Source: Agarophyton chilense (taxonomy: Eukaryota > Rhodophyta > Florideophyceae > Gracilariales > Gracilariaceae). From it: 64,000 bases of DNA. Location: NCBI GenBank assembly GCA_030374765.1, contig JARGXX010000012.1:124001-188000 (forward strand), in the 5' to 3' direction. Shown in pieces: positions 55,001-63,976 of this stretch; position 1 is the stretch's first letter, and every line of letters starts with the position of its first letter. The position numbers and the translations under genes were made by a program. The notes under the pieces were generated by a model, which had not been told where the DNA came from, ran no database searches, and saw only the letters and a program-made list of their open reading frames with translations.

Positions 55001-55707
55001 CATTGTTGGATGCGAGGTTTGGACAGATTGCGGCCGCTCTTCGGTTGTGCAACAACAGGTCGGGGAAGAAGAGCATGTATGCCCCTGAAACAGGGGGGCG
55101 AGTGCTGTGTACGGCGGAGGGCTGTCCAAGGCAGGTGTTACATACGGACTTTCGAGGACTGACCGATGCCGAGAAGAACGTCGGAGAGGTTCCAGGGTTC
55201 TTCATGATGGCGTCGGGAGCGAGTTCGTTTATGCTTTGGGTTTGTGAGAGGTCACATAACATGTACGTGCCCGACGACAGGAGCTTGAAGCGGCTGTCTC
55301 GGACCATGGTAGTGAGGAAGTTCAGGATTCCGCCGTACTCCATTTTTATTGGAAGAGGAGATGTGTTTCATGCTGGAGCTGGATACGAGGATGCATTGGT
55401 TAAGGAAGTTTGCATGAGGTATCACACGTACTTGGTACCGGATGGGTACAAGCTACCGCACGCAGTGCATAGGCAACCAGCATTTCGGCCTAAGTTCGAA
55501 GAGAATGATTCCAACAAGGGTGATGATGAAAACGTCCAGGTAGATGAGGATGAGGAGTTGGATGAAGATTATAAAATGGAAGTTGTTGAAAGTGGGGAAG
55601 AGGAGTATGAAGAAGAGGATGATGAACCTGGGATGGGTCTCAACTCGGCTAACACAGATGGAGACTATGAAGACGGCGGTATGATAATGGATGACGACGA
55701 CGACTAG
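52021..55707 (+). CDS. ParB-like box plus 2OG-Fe(II) dioxygenase, 1228 aa
   Basis: Residues 1-240 are basic and disordered. At about 250-345 a ParB/sulfiredoxin-like fold is suggested by DIDDIQIPEKTVRSVNAEH and ILIDGHHRVLVLRDL (320-325 is IDGHHR, the ParB box). A helical region extends to about 580, followed by basic linkers with NLS-like runs (KRKRKRRK). Residues about 880-1140 match a 2-oxoglutarate/Fe(II) dioxygenase: KGLCVLEEFATDEGM as the family opening, HTD (His1041, Asp1043) and GDVFHAGAGYED (His1117) as metal ligands, and Arg1133 in MRYHTYL for the cosubstrate. The C-terminus is very acidic. Predicted activity is oxidation of a base or protein in the nucleus. ATG at 52021 is the first of two in tandem. 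It is one uninterrupted frame, unlike most genes here. Confidence 0.8.
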   Translation: MMTRGKAKARGTPRGTPRATPRKATSGNNLAGGYRVALFLADGTGKKKGTMVGTAELRGVGGSGAAGKALCRAMHGHSLRESAKPVEDLVAIWRTEIKEGINSKYPYSFKGAEEPPELLKDMVSAGIHAWDTSMMTRVSSVLTPGPPWPETPKSATASKESATPLRGKRAQPTTVPPAMKQLVNPKKRVTIVDDSDEDVVEVGSAVNVRGDSHTGLELELFDDGDAVPSQEVDRTLVEKKISASDYDQCRLIVDIDDIQIPEKTVRSVNAEHKAATMAKCKTFGWLASAGSIAVAIVGGMELDFSEIVHNGRVVVAVILIDGHHRVLVLRDLKNDPSEGRKWLEIVRSLDVVLWRRKDRKPLSLNEVLGLGNVLNEMGSNVFKMSFADKVHSTVSFICNLIDDKRTKLADLTPTRIAGALKTSEAIGIYSLRHLNRYATLGLKFVRSEGLLEFFENVCKESPVLTLAHVSSDLLLGLEDEIFRFAIRCLQLHVRVRMGSTGNMGRFQETRKQFFQCAIGMFQVCERAGKEKGLTAGKVLDSTIVMGKNEVSLREYLCMETAKMELSGPKRLWPGLVSKRMKIAPRRIEGGLKVSLASPSAEKDVVEVPPSVNVPSSSAGESVAHQETVVPRRITRTRKGTERGLDALGERLVEPRQRKGKRKAVVISDDEREYEQPLKRKRKRRKTVGTSAAQIPADVVDVFKKMSRKELKRFLKEHVLNVFSSSEDELDDDGGQGAFVGDEEEGGVQMRGFEDNNPEGVPKGLKRAEPYAGGSGMSWVYLMNALPSEWPAGENGVKHQHLWMQMTYLRNKHRAECLRVEDLKSVHHAVYWRATHNRHKELGSTKETVLGVILPTKNHPVNEEQAIWMAAMERDDLAREYFATKRSELMEKGLCVLEEFATDEGMGDEAKKRGVNFDGDVNGTLLEFFQTDCLNQPDLTIEGNRKKWDPIINAGEERDAGDRMKGVGRYITTKVGIVDSVEGDENNVLMVRKRALLDARFGQIAAALRLCNNRSGKKSMYAPETGGRVLCTAEGCPRQVLHTDFRGLTDAEKNVGEVPGFFMMASGASSFMLWVCERSHNMYVPDDRSLKRLSRTMVVRKFRIPPYSIFIGRGDVFHAGAGYEDALVKEVCMRYHTYLVPDGYKLPHAVHRQPAFRPKFEENDSNKGDDENVQVDEDEELDEDYKMEVVESGEEEYEEEDDEPGMGLNSANTDGDYEDGGMIMDDDDD

Positions 55708-55788
55708 ATAGTATCTGTTACCTATTGAACAATAAAGAGTACAATTTGAGGTAATATGTGGAGTAGTTTTCTTTTCTTGTAATAGTGA

Positions 55789-56340
55789 TCAGTCGTCTTT
55801 CAGTAGAAACTCCTGAACAACTGGATTGAAACGCGTGAGAGTAGCACTTGCTTTCACTTGCTCATAGTGAATGAAAACTTTCGAAGATATCAAGATTACG
55901 ACATCCACTGTGTTACCAAGCAGTATAGGAACACCAGGTCCCTCAATGCGAGAGGTGGAGAAGGCGGTTGAAGAGAGTGCAGCGAAAGTGCATGCCGACA
56001 GCCTCATACCGAGTAGTGGGAAGGTTACATCCGGACTGGATATGAATAAAGCCTGTTGAAAAGAGTGGGAGAGGGCGCCAAGCACGAGGTTCATAAAAGA
56101 GGTTCTCCGTGGTTCCGGGGTCATTGTGAACTTTGTGTTAAGATAGGACTCTGGAAAGAAGGATATAGAACCAAGCTGGAGAAGATATGCCAAAGCGCCA
56201 ACTGCGGCCCCTCCTGTGGAGAAGGCGATACAATTTGTCTTCACGTCTGATGAAAGGGTACCGCTGACTGGAATGAAGCGGTGAACGAGGAAAAGTATGG
56301 CGTTGAGGGGGATGAGTAGAGTAAGGAGTAGAGCCCCGAA
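55789..56340 (-). CDS. Hydrophobic small protein, fragment
   Basis: The minus frame is open from about 56340 (just after a TAA at 56343-56341) to 55789. Hydrophobic stretches include ALLLTLLIPLNAILFLV, AFSTGGAAVGALAYLLQLG, and VVILISSKVF. Upstream of the TAA the same frame is also hydrophobic (LLRFILITLLRCSI), so the original protein was probably longer, with several membrane spans, and now carries a nonsense codon or an unrecognised intron. No family was recognised. The gene is convergent with the dioxygenase gene (82 bp between stops) and lies inside the transposon. Confidence 0.35.
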   Translation of the reverse strand, partial: FGALLLTLLIPLNAILFLVHRFIPVSGTLSSDVKTNCIAFSTGGAAVGALAYLLQLGSISFFPESYLNTKFTMTPEPRRTSFMNLVLGALSHSFQQALFISSPDVTFPLLGMRLSACTFAALSSTAFSTSRIEGPGVPILLGNTVDVVILISSKVFIHYEQVKASATLTRFNPVVQEFLLKDD

Positions 56341-56629
56341 TTACAGAAAGGCTCGTTTCTTCCAGGTATATCGCTGGTTTGGATTGAACGGCGTAGTTTG
56401 TAGAGACCCGTATAACGCGTTTATACATTGTACGCCTCCTTCGATTATGAGAATGTGTAGCAGGCTTTGGATAGAACACCTCAATAGCGTTATGAGAATG
56501 AACCGAAGGAGAGAGTTGAATCTGAATGGAAGCGTATATTGCAGAGCTGGGTCTATAACTCCGAAGAGTGTAGGTAGTGTGATTGTGAACGTTAAGGTCG
56601 ATGTGAAGAGTGTTTGCTAACTGAACATC

Positions 56630-57256
56630 TTAGTACAGGCGTTTCGGTTTGCTAGTCTTCCTTGTACGCTGCACATAGGTAACGATATGATACCGCTCTT
56701 TGAACAGTTGTTTCAGAGTATCTTGCTGCTGTAGGGAGCTGCGAGTGGGGAGCCTCTTGGTGGTCGTACAAATGACACGAATCTCGTCCATGAGCTCGTC
56801 GGTGATATGATTCTGGAACCCTCTGACTTCGACCACATTCAGGGTGGTTGGAAGTTTGATTTGAAGGACTTCGTCGATCGTGATAACCGTTCGTTGTGGA
56901 AGAATATCCACAGCTGCTGAGCATTGGACAGAAGAACCAGGGGGTAGGGAAAGACGTGCATCGTAGCGCTGCATGCTTGAGAAGGAGAGGAGAGTGTTGT
57001 GTAGAAAGGTATTTGTGAGGGACTGGATACAGTATGTTGAGCGCAATGAAGTAGGGTGGTCATCGGTGGATATATATATGTAGTGATCAAAGTAGTTGTT
57101 AGGTTGTGGCCGTATCTCTGTCGCGGAGTATGAATAATTGTTATGAATGAAAACATTTGATAGGCTGTAGGAGCGGTTATTGGGTACAGACTTAATTGCA
57201 AAGTTGGAAGATTTATGAAGAGTGGTTGTAGTGATGATTTGTGATGTACGAAGCAA
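56630..57256 (-). CDS. Hypothetical protein within the transposon
   Basis: The open frame has 208 codons; the inner ATG at 56974 (MQRYDARLSLPPGSS, 114 residues) is the more protein-like start, because upstream residues are Thr/Asn/Ser/Tyr-rich like translated AT-rich DNA. Visible content is ILPQRTVITIDEVLQIKLP and a basic tail (RTRKTSKPKRLY). The shape, a strand-rich centre and basic end, would fit a small DNA-binding protein, but nothing diagnostic is present. It lies between the hydrophobic ORF and the reductase-like gene on the same strand. Confidence 0.35.
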   Translation of the reverse strand: MLRTSQIITTTTLHKSSNFAIKSVPNNRSYSLSNVFIHNNYSYSATEIRPQPNNYFDHYIYISTDDHPTSLRSTYCIQSLTNTFLHNTLLSFSSMQRYDARLSLPPGSSVQCSAAVDILPQRTVITIDEVLQIKLPTTLNVVEVRGFQNHITDELMDEIRVICTTTKRLPTRSSLQQQDTLKQLFKERYHIVTYVQRTRKTSKPKRLY

Positions 57257-57389
57257 TTCTTAATATCGTTTCATATATTCTGACGTGGTGTCGTGCGGAT
57301 AGCAGTCTTTATCGAGGCAGCGAAGGAGATGGACATATGCTTTAAAAAGGAGGACTTGTTTTTATTGGAAGGGGTATATGAATGAAGTA

Positions 57390-58214
57390 CTACCCATTGA
57401 GGAGGACGTTCAAGAAGTTCGTATGGAAAGGGGCGGGGTCACGGTTTCCAATGGATTTTTGGGCGTTAGAAACGTTGTAGAAGTAGACGTTCCGGAACTC
57501 AAAGTCTGAGAACGAGGTGGGGAACTGTGTAAGTGTTTTTCCGTGGGCCAGAAGTTTTTGGAGTGTTTCTGTTGTATTGTAGGCGATTCCTGTTTCGGAT
57601 GTGACGATGGCGAGGAGCTCTTTCATTATGGTTGAAACGACTGTGCGGTGTTGTACTGCAACTTCGTGCATTGTGATAAAGCCATAAGAGAAGCCCACGA
57701 GATTAAAAGCTGATATCCATACGAGTTTTTCGTAGTAAGCTTTAGAGAAGGAGGGCTGGTCGACGACATGACAAGTGAGGCCTGCGGTACTGAGGCGATT
57801 GGCGAGTGCGGGAGCCCATTTGCCGGTGGCAGTTGTGAGACCATGGGGACTGAGGAGGGTGACACCGTCCTCGGGGGGTGCGTTAAGGGAGGGGACGGCG
57901 AGGAAGAGAACGGCTTTGGTGCAGTTTTGGAGCCCATAGGTTGAAATAAGTGGGAGAATGTTTCCGTTCTGAAGGAAGACCAGATCCTCTCTGCGGGAGG
58001 AAGGGCAGAATTGAATGACGTCTTCGAGTGAATGATTTCTGCCGCAGAAGAAAATGGGGCCGTCGGGGATGTATTGCGCGGAGATGAATTCTTGAGTTGA
58101 GAGAAAAGCATCTTGTGGGGTGCCGTTGTTGCGAAGCAAAGTGCCGATTCGGCCTCTGCCGACAATAACGGCTGGGTCGGAGGTGCAAGGGATGGCAGTG
58201 AGAGAGTCGGTCAT
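57390..58214 (-). CDS. Ketopantoate-reductase-like oxidoreductase, 274 aa
   Basis: The N-terminus has a Rossmann opening, AVIVGRGRIGTLL (GxGxxG at about 19-24). FLQNGN (80-85) is the xQNG signature of 2-dehydropantoate 2-reductases, and YYEKLVWISAFNLVGFSYG (Lys163) corresponds to the KLxxNxxxN catalytic helix. The C-terminal helices follow, though the usual Asn in this helix is altered. The length (274) is close to the family (290-310). The ancestral reaction is NADPH-dependent reduction of 2-dehydropantoate in pantothenate synthesis. Here, as cargo of a transposon, the actual substrate is uncertain. No break is visible. The start is the first ATG of the frame and leaves ten residues before the first strand. 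Confidence 0.65.
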   Translation of the reverse strand: MTDSLTAIPCTSDPAVIVGRGRIGTLLRNNGTPQDAFLSTQEFISAQYIPDGPIFFCGRNHSLEDVIQFCPSSRREDLVFLQNGNILPLISTYGLQNCTKAVLFLAVPSLNAPPEDGVTLLSPHGLTTATGKWAPALANRLSTAGLTCHVVDQPSFSKAYYEKLVWISAFNLVGFSYGFITMHEVAVQHRTVVSTIMKELLAIVTSETGIAYNTTETLQKLLAHGKTLTQFPTSFSDFEFRNVYFYNVSNAQKSIGNRDPAPFHTNFLNVLLNG

Positions 58215-58756
58215 GTTGATTGCGAAAGGTGTTTGGAGTGCGTTGTGCTTGGAATTGAAGAAGTGGTGGGGGTGGCGAGTGTGGAGATGTGATTAAATAG
58301 AGAAGGAGTATGGTTGTGGAGGAATGGGTGTTAGGGGTTTTTGGGAAGGAGGTTAGATTTATGATATTGAATGGTGTTTATTGTGTTAAAAGTGTAGGAG
58401 TGTGTGTTGTTATGGAAGTCATAACGGGAAAGAGGGCTTATGAGTAATCGGCGGTTTGTGTTACGAATGAGTGTGATTTATTATTAATGAGAAGGCTATG
58501 AAATTGGGAGTAGTGAGGGAGCGCTGAACATGATAGAAGGTGTAGGAATATGGATGGGAGTGTTTGAGTGAGCAATGAGTGGGGTGAAGGGCATCCGGAG
58601 CGTAGATGCAGGGGTGTACGAGGGTACTGAAATTGGGCGAGCGCGCGCGAAAAGCGGGTCAAAAAAAGGAGATAAAAGGCCGGAGGTGGGCGAAAGGATT
58701 TTCGAGGGGGGGTCCTGTGTGGGAGGCTGCGGGTACTACTGGCCGCACTAAGGTGA

Positions 58757-59206
58757 GTGCGCTTGCGCTTGCGGTGGCTCTTGTCGATAGCTTTCGCGGG
58801 CAGTGGCGATGTCGAGCGGATCCCCATGGGGCTGGAGATGGGGAAGCTGTGGAGGGCGAATGAGGAACTGAAGAGGCGTGTGAAGGTGTTGAAGGAGGTG
58901 GGAGAGGAGAGGGGGAGAGCGAAAGGGTCGCCGGTGACGCCAGGGAGACGCGGGGAGCCGGCTGGGATGAAGAAGGGGAGAGAGGAATGGAAAGGGGGAG
59001 GAGTTGGAGAGAGTCGGCTGAAGAAGAGGAGGTTTGGTAAGGATGTGGAGAAGAAGGGTGGGAATGTGTGTGTGGTGGGGCAGCCGGGTGTGAGGAACTT
59101 GAGCAGTGGGGGGGTGGACGAGGTTGAGAATGCGGTGGTGGACTTCTTCAACCTCAAATACCCTCCCAGTGGAATGCTGGAGCCCAGTAAGCAAAAGGGT
59201 CAGTAA
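58757..59206 (+). CDS. Small basic coiled-coil ORF at the right end of the transposon
   Basis: From about residue 24 the frame reads MGLEMGKLWRANEELKRRVKV and continues as a heptad-like, then Lys/Gly-rich basic chain ending KYPPSGMLEPSK. A GTGAGT splice donor at about 58,753 and AG sites at about 58,789 and 58,802 suggest that the first codons given here are intronic. An upstream exon may lie at 58,606-58,752. No domain was recognised. The product might be a small DNA-binding partner. The antisense frame (59157-58438) is Pro/Ser-rich and is taken as a shadow. Confidence 0.35.
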   Translation: MRLRLRWLLSIAFAGSGDVERIPMGLEMGKLWRANEELKRRVKVLKEVGEERGRAKGSPVTPGRRGEPAGMKKGREEWKGGGVGESRLKKRRFGKDVEKKGGNVCVVGQPGVRNLSSGGVDEVENAVVDFFNLKYPPSGMLEPSKQKGQ

Positions 59207-59435
59207 TGAGGTAGAAGGTACTGACGACTGCCTTGGTATGGATCTCCACCTAGAGCGGTCAAAAGTGACCAGTAAAATGCAAATGCAGATTTAACTGCAT
59301 TAAGTGGTCAAAACACTAAGATGCATGGAGTTCTTATTTACAAAATTTTTTTTCAGGTACCGAACTAGCGCAATCTGCCAAATTCTTAGATTTTTTGGCT
59401 TTTTATTTACAAAACTAGCTGTCTAGCACACTTAT

Positions 59436-59452
59436 CTAGCATTCCGAGAACA
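59436..59452. repeat. Right terminal inverted repeat of the large transposon
   Basis: CTAGCATTCCGAGAACA, the exact complement of 40912-40928, followed by CAG. Inward lie further CTAG motifs (59415, 59422), as at the left end. Confidence 0.8.
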
Positions 59453-62400
59453 CAGACGTTGCCGGACGTCGGTATCAGGCACCCCTGATGGGCGAAGAAT
59501 GACAAGCGACGGTGCGGCGTTTCCAGCGACGGTATCGACCGGATTACGACGGCTGTCGGGCGCCTCCCCCTCCTTAGACGATGCACCGGAGTTGGTGTCC
59601 GTTGGGTGGACTGGGGAGGAGCGACGGATGCGCGACACGACTCGTTGCGGTTTGGGCGCCGCGGGTATCGGAAGGTCAGACAAACCCCGAGATGGGTGTG
59701 GTAACGCGTAGGGACGCGGGTTGACCTGGGGTATGGTAGTCGATGAATCCGTTTCAACGGGAGCAGTCACACCAGTAGGTTGGGATGTTAACGGCGGAGG
59801 AGCCGATACCACGCGATCGCTGGAGATGCGTTCGTGATTACCAGCGAGGTCAACAACGACAGTGTCGGAAGCCACCGAAATAACCCGAAAGGGGCCGTCG
59901 GCAACGGGTGACAGCTTGTGTCGTTTCTCCTTCTCTGGGTTCCAATACTCCTTGCGGATGAATACATAACCGTGGGGGGCGAGACGTGGCGGCGAGCAAG
60001 GGGCTTTGGTATCAAATTCACGCCTGTAAGCGGCCTGGGCTGGGCCCATTGAACGCCGTGGGGCGGGAACGAGCTTCGTGAGCCATGTTTTCCACGCTTC
60101 GCGGTAAGCAGTCGGGGATGGAAAGGTATCCAGCGTGGGCTGTGGTTCCAGCGCCACGGGCGGTGGGGTACGGGACAGTACCAGCTCGAAGGGCGTTAAT
60201 CCAGTTGTCCTGTGCACCTGCGCAATGTACGCAAAGGTGAGCGCATCAGTGAACAAGTCGCAATCTTTGGGGTGGTCTGCAACGTATGAACGGAGTGTCG
60301 CAAGTAATGTCCGGTTGAACCGTTCGGCCTGCCGATTAGTTTTGGGGTGGTAAGTGGTCGTGAACAGGTTCTTAATGTCCAAGATGCGACACACATCCTC
60401 GAAGAAACGAGAGGCGAACTGTCTCCCGTTATCGGAGAAGAGGTTGACCGGTGGACCGTAGACGAAGACCCAGTGTAGGAGGAACGCTTGAGCCACGCTC
60501 ATAGCAGAGATCTTCCGTAACGGTACGGTCCGAACCAGCTTGGAGAAGCGATCCGTAATTACGAGTAAGAACTTGTAATTGCACTTAGTGGTAAGGAAGG
60601 GACCGAGTATATCGATGGTCACAAACTCCAATGGAGCGCGAGCTGGAAACAGCTTCAACTTCGTCGCATGACGGAGGAGTTTGACACGGTTCCGAGCGCA
60701 ATCGGTACAAAACTGCATCGTTGCGTAGCAGTCCACTGCCATGGCAGGCCAGTAAAAGTTACGGCGTAGGGTGAGGTAAAGTTTCCGTCCCCCGACGTGG
60801 CCACTCAGTTTGGAGTAGTGCGACAACCGCAAGACTCTCGGCTGGAGGTTATGTGGTACCACGATTTGTGGGTGCGATCCGACGGTCTGTACAAGGTATC
60901 CGGCGTCATTCACCTGAAAGGGGAGAGTACCTCCTCCATTGAGTTGAGCGCGGACCTTCGCGCAGAACGGGTCAGCGAATTGCTCCCGTATCATCTCCTC
61001 TGGAGTAATAGGCACGAAGTTCAATGGTAAGGGTTTCTCGGAATCTTCCGAGAGAAGAAAGTCGTCCAATTCGGAACCGGAATCTGAAGAGTCCGTGTCT
61101 CGTTCCTCGTCCTCGATGGTAGCGTCGTCGCCATTCACTGAAAAGCAGGGTATTTCATCGTCTTTGACGGGTAGTGCTTCACCAGTAGTGACCAGGCGGG
61201 AGAGAGCATCGGCTTGAATGTTTCACGATCCTTATCAGTACTGCACGTCAAAGTCAAATTCCACTAGACGGAGACGGCAACGCATCAAGCGGCCTGAAGG
61301 CTCTGAGATGGAGAGTAGCCATCGAAGCGATGCGTGGTCCGTTAAAACGGTAAAATGATTAACCATGAGATAGGGGTGCAACGTTTGTAATGCCCCCACT
61401 ACTGCAAGGCATTCCTTCTCCGAGACGGAGTAATTCTTCTCGTAGACGTTGAGCGATCGGGACCAGTACCCTACTGGGCGTCTTTCCCCAGTGGGTGCAG
61501 TTTGAAACAATGCAAAACCTACTTGGTAGTCGCTGGCGTCCGTATCTACGGTGAAGGGCCTTCCAGGCTTGGGCAACGAGAGGATCGGGGCGGAGACGAC
61601 AGAATCTTTAAGAGAGTTGAAAGATTCCGTTTGAACGGGGGTTAAGGGGTCCAGTTTTGGTGGTTGGCTTTCCGCAAAAGCGCGTTTAACGGTGCAGCCT
61701 TGTCCGCAAAGTTCGGGATAAATCGTCGGTAGACGTTCGCGAGTCCCAGAAAGGAACGAAGCTCGGTTTGTGTGCGCGGTTCTTTAGCCTCTTTGAGTGA
61801 CTTAAGACGAGTCTCCTCGATTGTAACACGTCCTGGACGGATGAAATGGCCGAGATACTTCACGGTGTCCGTGAAGAAGTCACATTTCTTCAACTTAAGA
61901 GTGACACCCGCATCTCGTAGCGTGGTCATAATATCCCTCACATGAGTGAGATGTTTCTCCAGATTATCTGAGAAGAGGATTATTTCATCCAGGTAGACCA
62001 GGCAGGTACGCCATTGGAATCGGGCCAATAGGATGTCGATGGCTCGCTAGAAAGTAGCGGGGGCGTTGGTAAGACCAAAAGGCATCCGTGTGAAACGGTA
62101 GAGACCGGAGTGACACGCGAAAGTGGTTTTATCCTGGTCTTGCTTCCTTACCGGAACTTGCCAGTATCCCCAATTGGCGTCCACGGTTGTAAAGACAGTG
62201 GCGGTGCCCAGCGAGTCAATGTACTCGTCCATTCTTGGGATTGGATACACGTCCTTGACAGTAACGGCATTCAACCGACGGTAGTTGACGCAAAACCTCC
62301 AGGAACCATCCTGCTTTAGAGCCAGTACTACTGGAGAAGCCCACGGTGACTGAGCCGGTTCAATGACTCCTGCTCGAAGCATTTTATCCACTTGTGCCTT

Positions 62401-63976
62401 TTCTTCCGCGCGTGCGGCGGGTCCGGCATGGTATGGGTGCTAGGAGATGGGTCGGGTGTCCGGTAGCAAATCAATCCGGTGTTCCGCGATGACAATCTCA
62501 CCAATGGAGCCGTCCCACATAGTGGTGAAGTCCCTTAAAAGTTCTTGCAATCGATGGCAGTATAGCTTATGGACGTGGCTGAGATCCAGGTCCTCGAGTT
62601 CTTGGACTGGATCGGGGCGATCACCACTCGTTGAAACGGGCTGCGTCCCTGATGTTACAGGTTGAACCCCGGGTGCTGGCGATGAAACGGGTTCTGGGCT
62701 GTCCCCCTCCTTATACTGAACGAGTCCGAGAACGTCAGCTGCAGTTAGCTTCGTCGGCACCATAGCGATGGGATGCAGCATGACGGACCCTATCACTTGG
62801 TTCTTCACCAGATACTGGGGTACAGTCCCTAGATTGGCGATCAGAACGTGAAACCGTTGGTTTGGCTCCACATGGACGATTCCATTCGCAATTGCGAGGC
62901 TGTACCTGTCATACAGTGACGACAATGGTTGCAAGACCCGGAGTCCGTGTTGACGGGAGGTTACTTTCACCATCATTTGGGACTCAGGCGGGAAAAAAAA
63001 CGAAGCTGCGACGCGGAGCTTATTAGATTCACGGTTATCCGGTCCAGGTTCCTGTGCTGCCGGTAGCGGGACATGCTTCTTCGTGGCACGCCTAAGCGGA
63101 CGACGAACGATCGCAGTGGACGATCCATCCTCCATCTCGACACGCCGTTGGCGGGGGAAGCTCGCTTTGACGAAGCGGTCGCAAAAGTCGCAACCCAAGA
63201 TGACTGGGGCGGCTAATTTCCGACATACGACGAAGTCGAGTTTCAACACGCGAGTGCCAACGCGGACTACCAGTTGTATGAACCCCACCGTATCCAACGG
63301 TTTTTTGTTCGCGTCAGCGACCTCCGAAACATGGTGGCGGCGGATCCTAGACTGCAAAGCAGGCGGTAACACTTCCTCCACGACAAAGTTCGGACCGGCA
63401 CCGGTGTCTGAGACGGTAAGGTGTCGCACCATAAACTGGGTTGAAGGGCAAGGTCAGCATAGACCTTGTAGTTTCTCTTGGCCTTCACCAGAACTCTATC
63501 CGGGAACCGGTTATGGAAGACACGTTTCCACGGACGACGCAGAACACTAAAGTGTTCCGAGTTCAAGTCATTGACGGCCTCTTTCCTTGAAAGGATTTTG
63601 ACCGGGTAGCGAGGCTTGGACGCCTCGGGCGCCATTGTCCTCGACTCTGAGGGCGTCCCTCTTTGAGAGGAGACTCCCACGTTTAGTTTTTCTGGGCCTG
63701 CTCCGCCGGAGGCGGCTGCTCAGGGCGTTGAGCGGGCAACGCCTGGGCATCAGGTCCAGAAGGTACCGCAAAAGCGGTGGGGTGACCAACCACGTCGGTG
63801 ACACGGGAATCCGGTGCAGGTACGACCCGAGCTCGGGGAAGCGGCAAGTGACGTGGAACATCCGTTCGAGCACGTATATACGATGCAATCGGGACAGCTG
63901 CTTTGTCCACCGGGGAGAGGGCCTCGTAATTGGTTACGACTTGTGCCCATTCCCGGAGAGGCAACACACATTGTAA
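59453..63976 (-). pseudogene. Gypsy retrotransposon gag-pol body, interrupted
   Basis: On the minus strand in order: gag end (63967-63683, Pro-rich), protease with DTGAGPN and VILGCDF (63432-62440), and RT in two frames split by a TAG at 62047 (WRFCVNYRRLNAVTVKD; YLDEIILFS). RNase H follows (VDTDASDYQVGFALFQTA, 61576-61235), then integrase (61138-59453). The integrase shows an HHCC-type finger (HYSKLSGHVGG, then FCTDCARNR) and DDE pieces (TIDILGPF, FSDNGRQFASRFF, NRQAERFNR). The catalytic RT motif is YLDE instead of YxDD. Several further stops occur near 61,230 and a frameshift near 63,440. The element is dead. Its chromodomain end lies 18.5 kb away at 40,911-40,121. The 5' LTR should lie beyond the window. 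Confidence 0.85.

Larger units (their letters stand above)
40912..59452. mobile_element. Approx. 18.5-kb KDZ/Plavaka-like transposon with DNA/chromatin-modification cargo
   Basis: The element is bounded by 17-bp terminal inverted repeats, TGTTCTCGGAATGCTAG at 40912-40928 and its complement at 59436-59452. CAG is duplicated outside both ends (40909-40911, 59453-59455). It splits a gypsy retrotransposon into an integrase body (right) and a chromodomain end (left). Both termini hold repeated CTAG/ACTAGC motifs. Gene order is transposase (plus), coiled-coil partner (minus), methyltransferase-SET (minus), large palindrome, ParB-dioxygenase (plus), small ORFs, ketopantoate-reductase-like gene (minus) and a small coiled-coil ORF (plus). 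Confidence 0.8.

Noticed and set aside
58438..59157. 239-codon minus-strand ORF
   Set aside because: Pro/Ser/Phe-rich antisense of the basic coiled-coil frame; no motif.
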